Shown: positions 52,734 to 61,340 of the stretch, piece by piece | Numbering within the stretch: position 1 is the first letter of the stretch | Layout of the letters: each line of letters begins with the position of its first letter | NCBI GenBank assembly: GCA_020073085.1 | Contig: JAIQFV010000008.1 | Coordinates: forward strand, 186,001 to 250,000 | Direction: 5' to 3' | Origin: Terriglobia bacterium | GTDB lineage: Bacteria; Acidobacteriota; Terriglobia; JAIQFV01 | DNA length: 64,000 nt | Made by a program: the position numbers and the translations under genes | The notes under the pieces: model-generated | Seen by the model: the letters and a program-made list of their open reading frames with translations, nothing else | Database searches by the model: none | What the model was told of the DNA's origin: nothing

Positions 52734-53423
52734 TTATTGGGCCGGCCCGGCCTCGGGCAGGGTGAGGGATTGCTTGATGGTAATTTGGCCGTCATTCACG
52801 GCGATCAAGCCCTTCTTCTGGAATTGTGTCAAGAAGCGGGTGACCGTCTCTCGGGACGCCACCACCATATTGGCGAGGTCCTTGTGCTTCAGTCTTAAAT
52901 TGATCAGGACGCCCTCTCGGGTTCGGACCCCGTGTTTCAAACTCAACTCACTGAGCACGTACATGATTTTCCGCTCTGTGCTGAGCATGGTCAGCGCATG
53001 CAGGCGGCTCCATGACGTGCGGATTTGATCACACAGACTCTCGACGATCTTCATAAATATGGCGTGGTTTGCCACAATCCAGTTCACAAAGTCCGCTTTC
53101 GACATTGAATAGATCGTGGTTGAGTTGATCGCAGTCACACTGGCTGGTGTGGACTTTCCATCGATCAGCGACAACTCTCCAAAGGATTGCCCCGCCCCGT
53201 GCACCGCAAGGATCTGTTCCCGCCCGTCCTCGGTCATCTTCCAAACCTTAACCAGCCCGCGCTTGATCACATACATGTACTGCCCGGCCTCTTCCTCGCC
53301 GAAGATGATTTGGTTCCGGCCAAAGGTTCGCTCCTGCATGACGAACCCGATTCGCTCCAACTCCTTCGGATCGAGGTTTGCAAACATGGGACACTTCCGC
53401 AATGCCGATAGATCACTTATCAT
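52734..53423 (-). CDS. Crp/Fnr-family transcriptional regulator
   Basis: A 229-residue regulator with a cyclic-nucleotide-binding fold (residues 10-125; GEEEAGQYMYVIKRGLVKVW, GQSFGELSLIDGKSTPASV), a dimer helix and a winged helix-turn-helix at about 165-215 (LKHKDLANMVVASRETVTRF). The GELSL loop with S instead of the R-S/T pair of cAMP-binding sites leaves the ligand open. No Cys cluster of the Fnr type is present, so it is not an oxygen-sensing Fnr. The upstream gap contains a G/C palindrome overlapping the ribosome binding area. Confidence 0.9.
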   Translation of the reverse strand: MISDLSALRKCPMFANLDPKELERIGFVMQERTFGRNQIIFGEEEAGQYMYVIKRGLVKVWKMTEDGREQILAVHGAGQSFGELSLIDGKSTPASVTAINSTTIYSMSKADFVNWIVANHAIFMKIVESLCDQIRTSWSRLHALTMLSTERKIMYVLSELSLKHGVRTREGVLINLRLKHKDLANMVVASRETVTRFLTQFQKKGLIAVNDGQITIKQSLTLPEAGPAQ

Positions 53424-53651
53424 TTTGGGGGCCCCCCCGAAACGTGCGCTTGCATGGATCTTATCGGCCTTAGAAAAGATAACTTTAACGAAAATCTCAG
53501 CGGGGGGCGGATCGGAAAGATAGATCCAACCATCGAAATGGAGGGAACAACCTTAGCCGAAAATGAAGAATGGCAAAGAGGGGATTGAATTGAAGTCTCG
53601 GACTGGCACACAGCGTGGGTGCTGATCAGGATTGACTGAGAGGACGGTGTA

Positions 53652-54230
53652 CTAGGCGCCATGGTCGGCTGTGGTCTTCACACTCGAAATCTGGGAGCCG
53701 ACCTTATCTTCGATCTTGCGGATGCGGGAACTCAATTGCTTGACTTGAGCCTTGGGGAAGGAATTTCCGTCGCTGTGGAGAACCACCCGGAGCATCTCGG
53801 CCAGGCAAGTGGGGTTGTACCGCGCCTTCTTGAGCACTTGAATTGCAAGAGTGTCTGCTGTGAACTCGTCATCGCCGGTCGCGGCAAAGGCCTGGGTTTT
53901 GGTTGATTTCACTTCTGTGATTTGGTGCCCCATCTCGTGAGCGATGGCTGCGGCCAATTGCTCCTCGCTGGAGATCGTGCGCAACAAACCCTGGGTGACG
54001 ATAATCCGTCCATCACTCACTGAGAATGCATTCACTTGTTCCAGCGGGAGGATGACTGCTTGAAAGTGGATCTTTAGATTCGAACCGTCCGTCAATCGGT
54101 CGATGAGTCGGTTCATGGTCGCAAGGGCTTCTGAATCGTTGGTGTAATCAAAATCCGCTGCTCTACTGGTGGATGCGAATCCCCCCATCAGCATCGCGAT
54201 TAACAGGATTTGAATTAACTTTATCTTCAT
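53652..54230 (-). CDS. Secreted M48-family metalloprotease
   Basis: A 192-residue exported protease domain. Residues 1-24 are a signal peptide (ending TSRA). The zinc motif H-E-x-x-H is in AAAIAHEMGHQITEV, preceded by INAFSVSDG-like residues (VNAFSVSDGRIIVTQGLL), and the third ligand Glu is in DDEFTADTLAIQVLKK. It lacks the TPR half of BepA-type proteins and is thus a short form. Likely role is quality control of outer-membrane or periplasmic proteins. ATG 54230 has AAGG five bases upstream. Confidence 0.88.
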   Translation of the reverse strand: MKIKLIQILLIAMLMGGFASTSRAADFDYTNDSEALATMNRLIDRLTDGSNLKIHFQAVILPLEQVNAFSVSDGRIIVTQGLLRTISSEEQLAAAIAHEMGHQITEVKSTKTQAFAATGDDEFTADTLAIQVLKKARYNPTCLAEMLRVVLHSDGNSFPKAQVKQLSSRIRKIEDKVGSQISSVKTTADHGA

Positions 54231-54299
54231 AAGCCCTTCCTTAATGCACCCATAGAGTAAGCGATTGGGCTTTAATGGCAGGTGATTTGAATGACACAA

Positions 54300-54650
54300 C
54301 CCTCGATTCCAGGGTGGATCCCGATTTCAATCTAACCGGTTTAGTTTCAATCTGTTGGTGAGGTTCCACGTCCAGATCAGGTGATTCGGATCACCGGTTT
54401 TGGGGGCTTTAAGGAGGAGTTTAAAATGCCCTTGAAATGATAGGAAGAGAGGAACCGGGAGGACAGATAGAGAGGATGGCGAGAGGGTCGGATCCCAAGA
54501 GAGATTTCCTGGGATTTCACGACGGCAAGGACAAAGAGCTTACGTTCACAGTTCGTGGAAGGGGCCCACCGGGACGATATCCCGGTGAGCCTCTTCGAAA
54601 AGGAGAATTTCAGACCATCCCCACCGGCTCAATCTTCAGCTTCCGGGGAC
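54300..54650. other. Gap of 350 bp with a strong orphan ribosome binding site
   Basis: AAGGAGGAGTTTAAAATG near 54411-54428 is an excellent translation start, but it opens only four codons (M-P-L-K) before TGA; that TGA overlaps the ATG of the 73-codon frame at 54437. A GGTGAT-TCGG-ATCACC palindrome lies near 54380. The 8-bp hairpin at 54567-54587 (CACCGGGA with TCCCGGTG) may end the GH20 transcript. Confidence 0.4.
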
Positions 54651-54658
54651 TCATCTGA
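54437..54658 (+). CDS. Possible 73-residue small ORF
   Basis: It starts in an ATGA overlap with the four-codon leader frame that carries a strong ribosome binding site, so re-initiation is possible. The peptide (MIGREEPGGQIERMARGSD and onward) is charged and shows no family, and its last codons overlap the 3' end of the GH20 gene. Coding status is doubtful. Confidence 0.2.
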   Translation: MIGREEPGGQIERMARGSDPKRDFLGFHDGKDKELTFTVRGRGPPGRYPGEPLRKGEFQTIPTGSIFSFRGLI

Positions 54659-56738
54659 GGAAGAATCCCAGTTCGTCCGGAGCAGGCAAGGTGGAGGTTT
54701 CACTGAAATGGCGCTGCAATTCCGCAAGCTTCTGCTGCAACTTTGCCCAGCGATCCAGTTCTAGATCATACCGGACGAGAACATTGTCCATCCAGTAAGG
54801 TCGATTTTCAGCAAGCCAGAGCTGTTGATAACTCGTCCGAAGGGATGAGGCGGTGTCGCGCAGGTCCCCCACCAAGCCGTCCACATAATCCAGAGCGCGC
54901 AGATTGCGGTTGACCCGGCCACGCTCACTGAGATGGAGATATCCATCCCAATAAGTTTTGCTCATCTGCTCCGCGTAGAGAATCTTCATCCCCAGGTAAT
55001 CCAGCCGGCGCGCAGCAAAGATGAGATCCGGAAGCGTGTCTTGATTTCGATGCACCTGGCCTGCATTCTTGTAGAGCAACTCAAGGGAGTCTTCGGCCAG
55101 GAGGCGAATCGATCGGGCGGAGGGGAGGATTTTCTTGAGGGCGGCGGCCCCGTCGGCCGAGAGGTAGTTTGCCCACACAAGCGTGTTATTGGCGTCCCCC
55201 AGCCCCGCTTTGACGATTGCTTCATGAATCTTTGCAAAGTTGTCGATGGCCGAGGCAAAGGCATGATCGTTGTTACGGTAGAAGGCCCAATCAAAATTTG
55301 CCTGGAACTGCTCGATGGAAGATTCTCCGGGTTGCCAAGCGGCCGCCGCCCCGAAGACGAGGCCGTACCAAGTCATCTTGAACAGGGCCTCTCCGTCATC
55401 GTCCCAGGTGGTATTGAACATCCCGATGGCCCCCAACCTTTGCCCGTCGCGGACAAAATTGCGGATATTCTTAAGCGCCATGTTGTTATTAGGGAAAATG
55501 CGATTCCAGTTGTTGACGCCGGGACAGACCATCACGTCCAGACCGGTATCGCGGAAGGGCTTGATCAACGATTCAAAATCGTCCCTTGGATTGTAATTCC
55601 AGGTCATCACGACCATGTCTTTGGGCAATTCCTTCAGCAGTTCCGGATAATGCAGGGCGATGTCTCCCCAGAACATGAGCCTCTTGTGATACGGATTCAT
55701 CAACTCCCGGACCTTCACGATGTGGTCGAAATACACCTTCCCCAGTCCTTCCTTCTCCTTCAATGCCTTGGTCTGACCTTCGCCCAGTTCAAAAGTTTCA
55801 TCCGCCCCGATGTGAAAGAACTTTGAAGGGAAGAGTGGAACCAACTCCGCGTAGAGCCGCTGAATAAACTCGTAAGTTTTTGGGTTGGTTGGGGTCAGGA
55901 CATTCCCGTAAGGCAATTCGGCGATGCCGCTGTATTTCTCCCATTTCAAAACGTGGTGGAGGTGTCCGAACGCCTGTTGCTCCGGCACGACATCCACATG
56001 ATAACGTCGTGCATACTCCACCAGGTCTTTCACCTCAGCGGCGGTGAGGGAGCCCTCCCGGGGTCCGATCAGGGGCTCAGATTGGTACTGGAAGGGATAC
56101 TCCAGATACACCGACCACATGTTCAGCTTGAACTCGGCAGCCGTGCGCACCTGGCGCTTCATAAACTCTAATGTAGGAACCGGGCCGCGGCTGATGTCGT
56201 CATGAACCCCCCGGTAGCGCATGGCCGGCCAGTCCCGGATGTGAGCACCTTGAACATGCGCACCCCGCTCTTCACCGCGAACGATCATCTGTTTCAGCGT
56301 CTGCACTGCATAGAAGATGCCCTCCGCCGTATTGGCAGCGGCCACCACGCCGCTCCCGTCGACATCGAGCGCATAACCCTCCGGATCGAATTTTTCGTCG
56401 AGATCCAGACGCCGCTCCTGGAGGAGGCGATGGAATGGACGATTGGGGACATTGGCACGAATCAGAGCGATGACATTCCGGGATTTGCCCTTGAAGGAAC
56501 CAATCACGGGTTTGAATCCGCTGGCCTGTTGGACTTCCTCTGCCAACTGTTCCGCGGCGAACCGGTCGTCAGCATCTTTGAGATCACTGATCTCTATTCG
56601 GGTCGCTTTGTCCGGGATGAAGTCCTTGTTCGCCAATTGCACTTCCCGCGGATGAGGGATAACGCGAAGTTCTCCGGCGGTCGCCGGACCCACAGCAATT
56701 AACAAAAATAGAAGTCCAATACTCCACCAACGAACCAT
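54651..56738 (-). CDS. Secreted GH20 beta-N-acetylhexosaminidase-type glycosidase
   Basis: A 695-residue exported enzyme. A signal peptide (1-21, ending PATA) is followed by the GH20b non-catalytic domain (about 25-165; EGYALDVDGSGVVAAANTAE and GIFYAVQTLKQMI are typical) and the catalytic TIM barrel (170-520), with the D-E acid/base pair in FHIGADETFELG (D313, E314). The Trp-rich VMTWNYNPRDDF and MFNTTWDDDGEALF segments line the pocket. A helical C-terminal domain of about 150 residues follows. It likely cleaves GlcNAc or GalNAc from chitin, peptidoglycan or glycans. ATG 56738 is five bases after GGAGG; the earlier TTG contains that site. Confidence 0.9.
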   Translation of the reverse strand: MVRWWSIGLLFLLIAVGPATAGELRVIPHPREVQLANKDFIPDKATRIEISDLKDADDRFAAEQLAEEVQQASGFKPVIGSFKGKSRNVIALIRANVPNRPFHRLLQERRLDLDEKFDPEGYALDVDGSGVVAAANTAEGIFYAVQTLKQMIVRGEERGAHVQGAHIRDWPAMRYRGVHDDISRGPVPTLEFMKRQVRTAAEFKLNMWSVYLEYPFQYQSEPLIGPREGSLTAAEVKDLVEYARRYHVDVVPEQQAFGHLHHVLKWEKYSGIAELPYGNVLTPTNPKTYEFIQRLYAELVPLFPSKFFHIGADETFELGEGQTKALKEKEGLGKVYFDHIVKVRELMNPYHKRLMFWGDIALHYPELLKELPKDMVVMTWNYNPRDDFESLIKPFRDTGLDVMVCPGVNNWNRIFPNNNMALKNIRNFVRDGQRLGAIGMFNTTWDDDGEALFKMTWYGLVFGAAAAWQPGESSIEQFQANFDWAFYRNNDHAFASAIDNFAKIHEAIVKAGLGDANNTLVWANYLSADGAAALKKILPSARSIRLLAEDSLELLYKNAGQVHRNQDTLPDLIFAARRLDYLGMKILYAEQMSKTYWDGYLHLSERGRVNRNLRALDYVDGLVGDLRDTASSLRTSYQQLWLAENRPYWMDNVLVRYDLELDRWAKLQQKLAELQRHFSETSTLPAPDELGFFLR

Positions 56739-56905
56739 GATTGCCTCCAATTCGGAATGAAAAATTAGGGTGCAGCGGAAGTGTTAAAAATGAAACCGCG
56801 AGCGACACTGCTGACAGGCACAAAGCCTATTTAACATTCCCCAGGATCGGTGTCAACGAAGCCTCGTCGCGCCAAGTGCCGGACATTCATTTAAGGAGAG
56901 AAAAA

Positions 56906-57115
56906 ATGAATTTCCGGCAGGAGGGTTTCCAGCCTGAAGGATCAGGGAGAGATCCCCAACCGAGGTTCGATGGCGAGTCGAGTGGACTCGCCATCTTGAT
57001 CAAAGCCCCCTGTCCAGTCAAAAGAACAAAGGGGAGGCCAGCCGACCTCCTCTCGCCCTTCGGTGCAGCCGCATTATTTTCTGGGACAGGTTTCCTCTGC
57101 GGAGTCACATCGTAA
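56906..57115 (+). CDS. Possible 69-residue small ORF with good ribosome binding site
   Basis: ATG 56906 is seven bases after AAGGAG in an AT-rich spacer, an unusually good translation start for a region otherwise free of genes. The peptide begins MNFRQEGFQPEGSGRDPQ and ends in a short hydrophobic stretch with GTGFLCGVTS. No family is recognised. A perfect 11-bp hairpin sits inside the frame, which argues that the DNA may instead be a transcript end. Confidence 0.3.
   Translation: MNFRQEGFQPEGSGRDPQPRFDGESSGLAILIKAPCPVKRTKGRPADLLSPFGAAALFSGTGFLCGVTS
56969..56995. other. Perfect 11-bp hairpin
   Basis: GATGGCGAGTC and GACTCGCCATC are exact inverse complements around GAGTG. On the minus strand this is about 150 bp beyond the LolA-like gene's stop. 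No T-tract is present. Confidence 0.6.
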
Positions 57116-57146
57116 ATCTACGGCCTGCCCGCGAGGAAACCAGCCC

Positions 57147-57983
57147 TTAGGGATTCTTCTTCTTGTCCTTGTCTTCGACAGCGTCACCGTAAGTAATCTT
57201 GGTTTCGGACCGGAACTGCCTGTAATTCTTGTAAAGGACGACCTCTCGCACATGTACGCTGCCGCCATTGGGGAAATCCAGGACGTCATCGGCACGTGTG
57301 TAGGTCGGAAACCAGTACTTTGCGTCGACCTGCTCGCGATAGGTTTCGAACTTGGGGAAACGCTGGCCTTTGGTCCGCTTGGTGACATTATAGGCGGGCC
57401 GGCCATCAGTCTTGACGATCTGCAAATCCTGATCGTCGACCCAGATTTCTCCTTCGAAATACCGCTCATCGCCAATCATCTGTTTGGGTTTCACTGAGAA
57501 ATGATAGGCGGTGATCTCATCCAGCTTCTCATGACCAACATACTGGATGTCATACTTCTCCAAGTCTTCTGTGGTCAGCACGAATGGGTTGAGATGGACA
57601 ATATCATCCAAGTCTTCTTTGGTAATCATGATGCGCTGGAGGGTGCTGGGAGGTGCATAGGTCACATTTTCAATCCGCTTGTTGTCCCGGCCGAAGGTCA
57701 CATCCGACACCATCTGGTACTCCCCGTCGACATGGTTCCCTTCCAGCGTCTGAATCTTTACGGTTTGTTGATAGTTGTACAATTCACGGGCCTTCTTGAA
57801 TTCCGCTTCCTTTGCAGCAAATTTCCGAATGATTTCCTGAATTCTCTCGGGCGACGGGTGATCCATCGTGGCACTCGTCGAAGGTGCCGCCGGAGTGGGT
57901 GCTTGAGCACGAAGCGAACTCGGCAGACCGACCCCCATGATCACCACCAATGCGGCAACAAAACATCCTTTGATTCTCCACAT
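57147..57983 (-). CDS. Exported LolA-fold outer-membrane lipoprotein-sorting-like protein
   Basis: A 278-residue protein with a signal peptide (1-27, ending LRAQA) and a domain of the LolA/LolB-like beta-sheet cradle type seen in many acidobacterial 'outer membrane lipoprotein-sorting' proteins. The pattern includes YNYQQTVKIQTLEG, a long strand set with YDIQYVGHEKLDEITAYHFS and VKPKQMIGDERYFEGEIWVD, and DDQDLQIVKTDGRP. The conserved KFETYREQVDAKYWFPTYTRADD follows. The function is probably binding of a hydrophobic ligand in the periplasm. AAAGGA lies seven bases before ATG 57983. The tail is Lys/Asp-rich. Confidence 0.8.
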   Translation of the reverse strand: MWRIKGCFVAALVVIMGVGLPSSLRAQAPTPAAPSTSATMDHPSPERIQEIIRKFAAKEAEFKKARELYNYQQTVKIQTLEGNHVDGEYQMVSDVTFGRDNKRIENVTYAPPSTLQRIMITKEDLDDIVHLNPFVLTTEDLEKYDIQYVGHEKLDEITAYHFSVKPKQMIGDERYFEGEIWVDDQDLQIVKTDGRPAYNVTKRTKGQRFPKFETYREQVDAKYWFPTYTRADDVLDFPNGGSVHVREVVLYKNYRQFRSETKITYGDAVEDKDKKKNP

Positions 57984-58215
57984 ATTTTTTCCTTTGCTCC
58001 CTGGGTTCACTACCCTGTTTCTCGTGATAAACGTCTCAATCCCAAAGTCCTTAGAAGCGTGACTCGCCATTAAGGTTGTGAAGAGCGACGTTCCTCCACC
58101 CCCACAACCCCGCCCCGAGGAGCACCTCTCTCAGCCTGGCTGGTCGTAATCCATCATGCCGACTCAGTCATCGGAAGTGAACGCCCCTCCTCGACGCCTT
58201 CGACTCGGGTGCCGG

Positions 58216-58244
58216 ATTGACACCCGCTTCAATTCAAGCTAGAT
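58216..58244 (+). promoter_or_regulatory. Promoter of larE
   Basis: TTGACA at 58216-58221, a 17-base spacer and TAGATT at 58239-58244. The predicted leader before the TTG start of larE is about 130 bases long. The hexamers equal those before purC. Confidence 0.68.
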
Positions 58245-58259
58245 TCTGGTGGTTATTAT

Positions 58260-58297
58260 CTCACGAAACCCGACTTGCCGAGAAATGCCCTCGTGAG
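58260..58297 (+). promoter_or_regulatory. Leader hairpin upstream of larE
   Basis: CTCACGA (58260-58266) pairs with TCGTGAG (58291-58297) around a 24-base loop, starting about ten bases after the expected transcript start. It resembles a 5' leader structure; no known riboswitch core was recognised. Confidence 0.4.
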
Positions 58298-58379
58298 GAA
58301 AAACTTGATGGCACTGCTGGAACCTGAAGTCCCCCGGGCTTAGGATGTCTCCAGGAGTGCCCAAGCGGGCGGTTGTCCT

Positions 58380-59207
58380 TTGAAACCCGAAGAGAAACAG
58401 ACGAAGCTGGAAAATATTCTGAATAACTACCAATCCACCATTGTGGCTTTCAGTGGTGGGGTCGATTCGGCTTATCTCGCATTTATGGCCCACCGGGTCC
58501 TCGGTGAATGCGCCCTGGCCATTACGGCCGTCAGCCCATCGCTCGCCTCTTTTCAGCGCGAGGATGCACTCAACTTTGCAAGGGAGTATGGATTCCGCCA
58601 TGAAGTCATCCAAACGGAGGAAATGGCCGATTCCAACTATGTCGCCAATCCCGCGAATCGCTGTTATTTTTGCAAGGACGAGTTGTTCGGCAAGCTGAAA
58701 ACACTGGCCGATCAACGGGGATTCCAGACGGTTTCCTATGGCGTGAACGTGGACGACCTGGGCGATTTCCGTCCCGGCCAGGAGGCTGCCAGAAAATTCG
58801 GAGTTCATGCTCCGCTCGTGGAAGCCGACTTGAAGAAGGCTGAAATCCGGTCGCTCTCCCGCACCCTCAACCTGAACACCTGGGACCACCCGGCCTCCGC
58901 CTGCTTGTCATCCCGTATCCCGTATGGCATGATGGTGACCGTGGACAAATTGGAAGCGATTGACCGGGGTGAAGATGCCCTGCACCGGCTCGGGTTTCGT
59001 CAGGTTCGAGTTCGACATCATGGCGAGATTGTCCGGATCGAAATCTCACCCGACGAGATGGCGCGAGCCCTCCAAATGGAGATGGCCGGTGAATTCACCC
59101 GGGTCTTCAAGTCGCTCGGATTTAAGTACGTAACCTTGGATTTGGAGGGTTATCGCCAGGGGGCGCTCAACGAAGTGTTGGACCTGCCTTCAGGGAAGCG
59201 TTCCTAG
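58380..59207 (+). CDS. larE: ATP-dependent sacrificial sulfur transferase LarE
   Basis: A 275-residue PP-loop enzyme. LarE adenylates and then sulfurates the pyridinium dicarboxylate precursor of the nickel-pincer cofactor, giving up its own cysteine sulfur. The PP-loop SGGVDSAYLA is at 25-34, the CYFCKDELF block at 95-103, and the sacrificial cysteine is C175 in PASACLSSRIPYG. No larA, larB or larC lies nearby, so the cofactor pathway would be encoded elsewhere or the protein serves another sulfur-transfer role. Start is TTG 58380; no in-frame ATG exists between the upstream stop at 58341 and the PP-loop. Confidence 0.93.
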   Translation: MKPEEKQTKLENILNNYQSTIVAFSGGVDSAYLAFMAHRVLGECALAITAVSPSLASFQREDALNFAREYGFRHEVIQTEEMADSNYVANPANRCYFCKDELFGKLKTLADQRGFQTVSYGVNVDDLGDFRPGQEAARKFGVHAPLVEADLKKAEIRSLSRTLNLNTWDHPASACLSSRIPYGMMVTVDKLEAIDRGEDALHRLGFRQVRVRHHGEIVRIEISPDEMARALQMEMAGEFTRVFKSLGFKYVTLDLEGYRQGALNEVLDLPSGKRS

Positions 59208-59208
59208 A

Positions 59209-59712
59209 ATGAATGCCATGAGTTCTTCTCGCCCTTCAGATCAAGACTCAGTTCCTGGGAAAGGTCTCGACGCACGTCAGCCCATGTTGTCATTGCGCAC
59301 CTTGAGGATCCTCTTTGTGGCCATGTTCCTCTCCGTGGTGGTGTATGCCGCGATTGGAACCTTCCTTCCTACGGATATTCCCCAGTCCCTCGACAACCTT
59401 CAACTGATTTATAAGATCATTTCTCTCGCCGGGGGGTTCTGTGTGGCCGGTCTTCTGCTCATCCGAAATCTGATGAATCGGGATCTGGTCACCCCTGGCC
59501 CGGAGGCCGAGGGGGCGAATCAAGCGGCCCCTTTAGCGCGCCGCGTCCGACGTAATCGCACTCTATCGTTCATTGCGTTCGTGATCAGTGAGATGATTGC
59601 GCTGCTCGGGCTGGTTTTTGTCTTCCTGGGCGGCCCGCGACGTACGCTTTATATTTTTTGCGCCATTTCCCTGGCATGTCTGATTCTTTTTTTCCCCAAA
59701 GAGACGAACTAA
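59209..59712 (+). CDS. Membrane protein of unknown function, coupled to larE
   Basis: A 167-residue protein with a 30-residue polar N-terminus and four hydrophobic helices (about 33-52, 66-86, 118-138 and 145-162), arranged as two hairpins joined by a basic loop (ARRVRRNRT). No family is recognised, though similar four-helix proteins of this length are common. The ATG follows the larE TAG by one base, so translation is probably coupled. It could also start at ATG 59218. Confidence 0.75.
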   Translation: MNAMSSSRPSDQDSVPGKGLDARQPMLSLRTLRILFVAMFLSVVVYAAIGTFLPTDIPQSLDNLQLIYKIISLAGGFCVAGLLLIRNLMNRDLVTPGPEAEGANQAAPLARRVRRNRTLSFIAFVISEMIALLGLVFVFLGGPRRTLYIFCAISLACLILFFPKETN

Positions 59713-59885
59713 CTCAAGGATGTACCTCTCCCAGATTTTTCTGAACCAGCGCCCGGGGAGTAGGGACCAGGAAATGGCCAGGATCCTGGATCCTGGACCC
59801 GAGGGGGCGGTGGCTTGGGCCGGATGTCAACCGTCCGGGATATATTTGATTTGCTTTCTTTCGACATAGACTGGACTTGTTCAAG

Positions 59886-61220
59886 ATGAAGATCCTTGTG
59901 ATTGGAAGTGGCGGACGGGAGCACGCGCTGGTTTGGAAGCTGGCTCAATCAAAGAGAGTCAACAAAATCCTCTGCGCCCCGGGAAATGCAGGAATCGCCG
60001 GAGAACCCAAGGCGCAGTGCCTGGCCCTGGACGCCGGTGGGGATCTTGTCGCCGTCCGTCAATTCGTGCTGAGGGAAGCAATCGACCTGGTTGTGGTGGG
60101 CCCCGAAGTGCCCCTTGCAGGAGGGATTGTCGACCTGTTTGACGGGACTCATGTAAAGATCATCGGCCCGCATCGTCAAGCCGCCCGGCTCGAATCCTCA
60201 AAGATTTTTGCCAAGCAGTTCATGTCGAGCCATGGCATTCCCACGGCTGACTATTTCGTGTGCGACAGCGCCGACCAAGCCCTGGATTTTGTCAAGAGAT
60301 GCAGTTATGGCTATCCGGTGGTCATCAAAGCGGACGGATTGGCGGCGGGAAAGGGAGTGGTGCTGGCAAAGGACTTTTCCCAAGCCGAGGCCACCATCCT
60401 CGAGTTTATGACGGAGAAGGTGTTTGGAGAGGCGGGTTCTCGTATTGTGGTTGAAGAATGTCTGCGAGGCCGGGAGTGCTCGTTCATGGTGTTTAGCGAT
60501 GGGGAGCACTACCAGCCGATGGTTCCCTCCCAGGACCACAAGCGCGTGTACGACAACGATGCCGGGCCGAACACCGGGGGCATGGGCGCCTTTAGTGACG
60601 ATGCCCTGCTCACGACAGAGATGAGGATGACAATCCTTCAGTCCATCGTCGAGCCTGCGCTTCGCGGCATGAGATCGGAGGGAACCCCTTTTCGCGGCAT
60701 TCTCTATTGCGGTCTGATGCTGACCGACCAGGGACCCAGGACTTTGGAGTTCAATTGCCGTTTTGGAGATCCCGAAACTCAACCTGTCCTGATGCGGATG
60801 AAGACGGATCTGCTCGACGTCTTTGAAGCCCTGCTTGAAAACCGCCTCCATCAAGTCTCGCTCCAGTGGGCGACCGATTCCGCTGTCTGCGTGGTGCTGG
60901 CCAGCGGCGGGTATCCCGGCAAGTTTGAAAAGGGGAAGCCCATTTCGGGACTGGCTGAAGTCAGCCGGATGGAGGACGTGAAGGTGTTTCACGCGGGCAC
61001 CCAGGCCGCCACCCTCTCCCATCAAACGGAAAGAGCGGGCCCGATCCAAACCGTGGGGGGTCGCGTGTTGGGAGTGACCGCCCTGGGACGGGACTTGCCC
61101 GTGGCGGCCGCCCGCGCTTATGAAGCCTGCTCAAGAATTCATTTCGAAGGGATGCATTACCGTCGCGACATCGGCGGGCGCCCGGCCACGCGAAACTCCG
61201 GACCCGTTGAGACGGCCTGA
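59886..61220 (+). CDS. purD: Phosphoribosylamine-glycine ligase
   Basis: A 444-residue GAR synthetase that joins phosphoribosylamine and glycine using ATP. It begins MKILVIGSGGREHALVWKLA, followed by VVVGPEVPLAGGIVD. The ATP-grasp domain shows GYPVVIKADGLAAGKGVVLA, VEECLRGRECSFMVFSDGEH, GPNTGGMGAF and LEFNCRFGDPETQPVL. The C-terminal AIRC-like part ends with GGRVLGVTALG and FEGMHYRRDIG. The ATG at 59886 is preferred over TTG 59877. ThyX follows 120 bp later on the same strand. Confidence 0.96.
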   Translation: MKILVIGSGGREHALVWKLAQSKRVNKILCAPGNAGIAGEPKAQCLALDAGGDLVAVRQFVLREAIDLVVVGPEVPLAGGIVDLFDGTHVKIIGPHRQAARLESSKIFAKQFMSSHGIPTADYFVCDSADQALDFVKRCSYGYPVVIKADGLAAGKGVVLAKDFSQAEATILEFMTEKVFGEAGSRIVVEECLRGRECSFMVFSDGEHYQPMVPSQDHKRVYDNDAGPNTGGMGAFSDDALLTTEMRMTILQSIVEPALRGMRSEGTPFRGILYCGLMLTDQGPRTLEFNCRFGDPETQPVLMRMKTDLLDVFEALLENRLHQVSLQWATDSAVCVVLASGGYPGKFEKGKPISGLAEVSRMEDVKVFHAGTQAATLSHQTERAGPIQTVGGRVLGVTALGRDLPVAAARAYEACSRIHFEGMHYRRDIGGRPATRNSGPVETA

Positions 61221-61340
61221 TCACCATCGACGAGGTGCTTGAACCGACCGATGCGCCTCTCAGGACGTCCCGGGGCCCGATTCGTGTTGCCAACCTTGAA
61301 ATGCTCCATTAAGATCCGGATGTTAAGTCCTCAATCCAGC

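Larger units (their letters stand above)
56739..57146. other. Gap of 400 bp with hairpin and candidate small ORF
   Basis: Between the GH20 start and the stop of the LolA-like gene. It contains the small ORF at 56906-57115 and a perfect 11-bp stem (GATGGCGAGTC with GACTCGCCATC, 56969-56995) within it. Nothing else is seen. Confidence 0.4.
57984..58379. other. Divergent region with larE promoter and leader
   Basis: About 400 bp. It holds the promoter at 58216-58244 and the leader hairpin at 58260-58297. No gene is supported. Confidence 0.5.

Noticed and set aside
52587-52898. 103-codon plus-strand frame before the Crp/Fnr gene
   Set aside because: An AAAGGAG lies too close to its ATG, and most of the frame is antisense to the conserved regulator gene.
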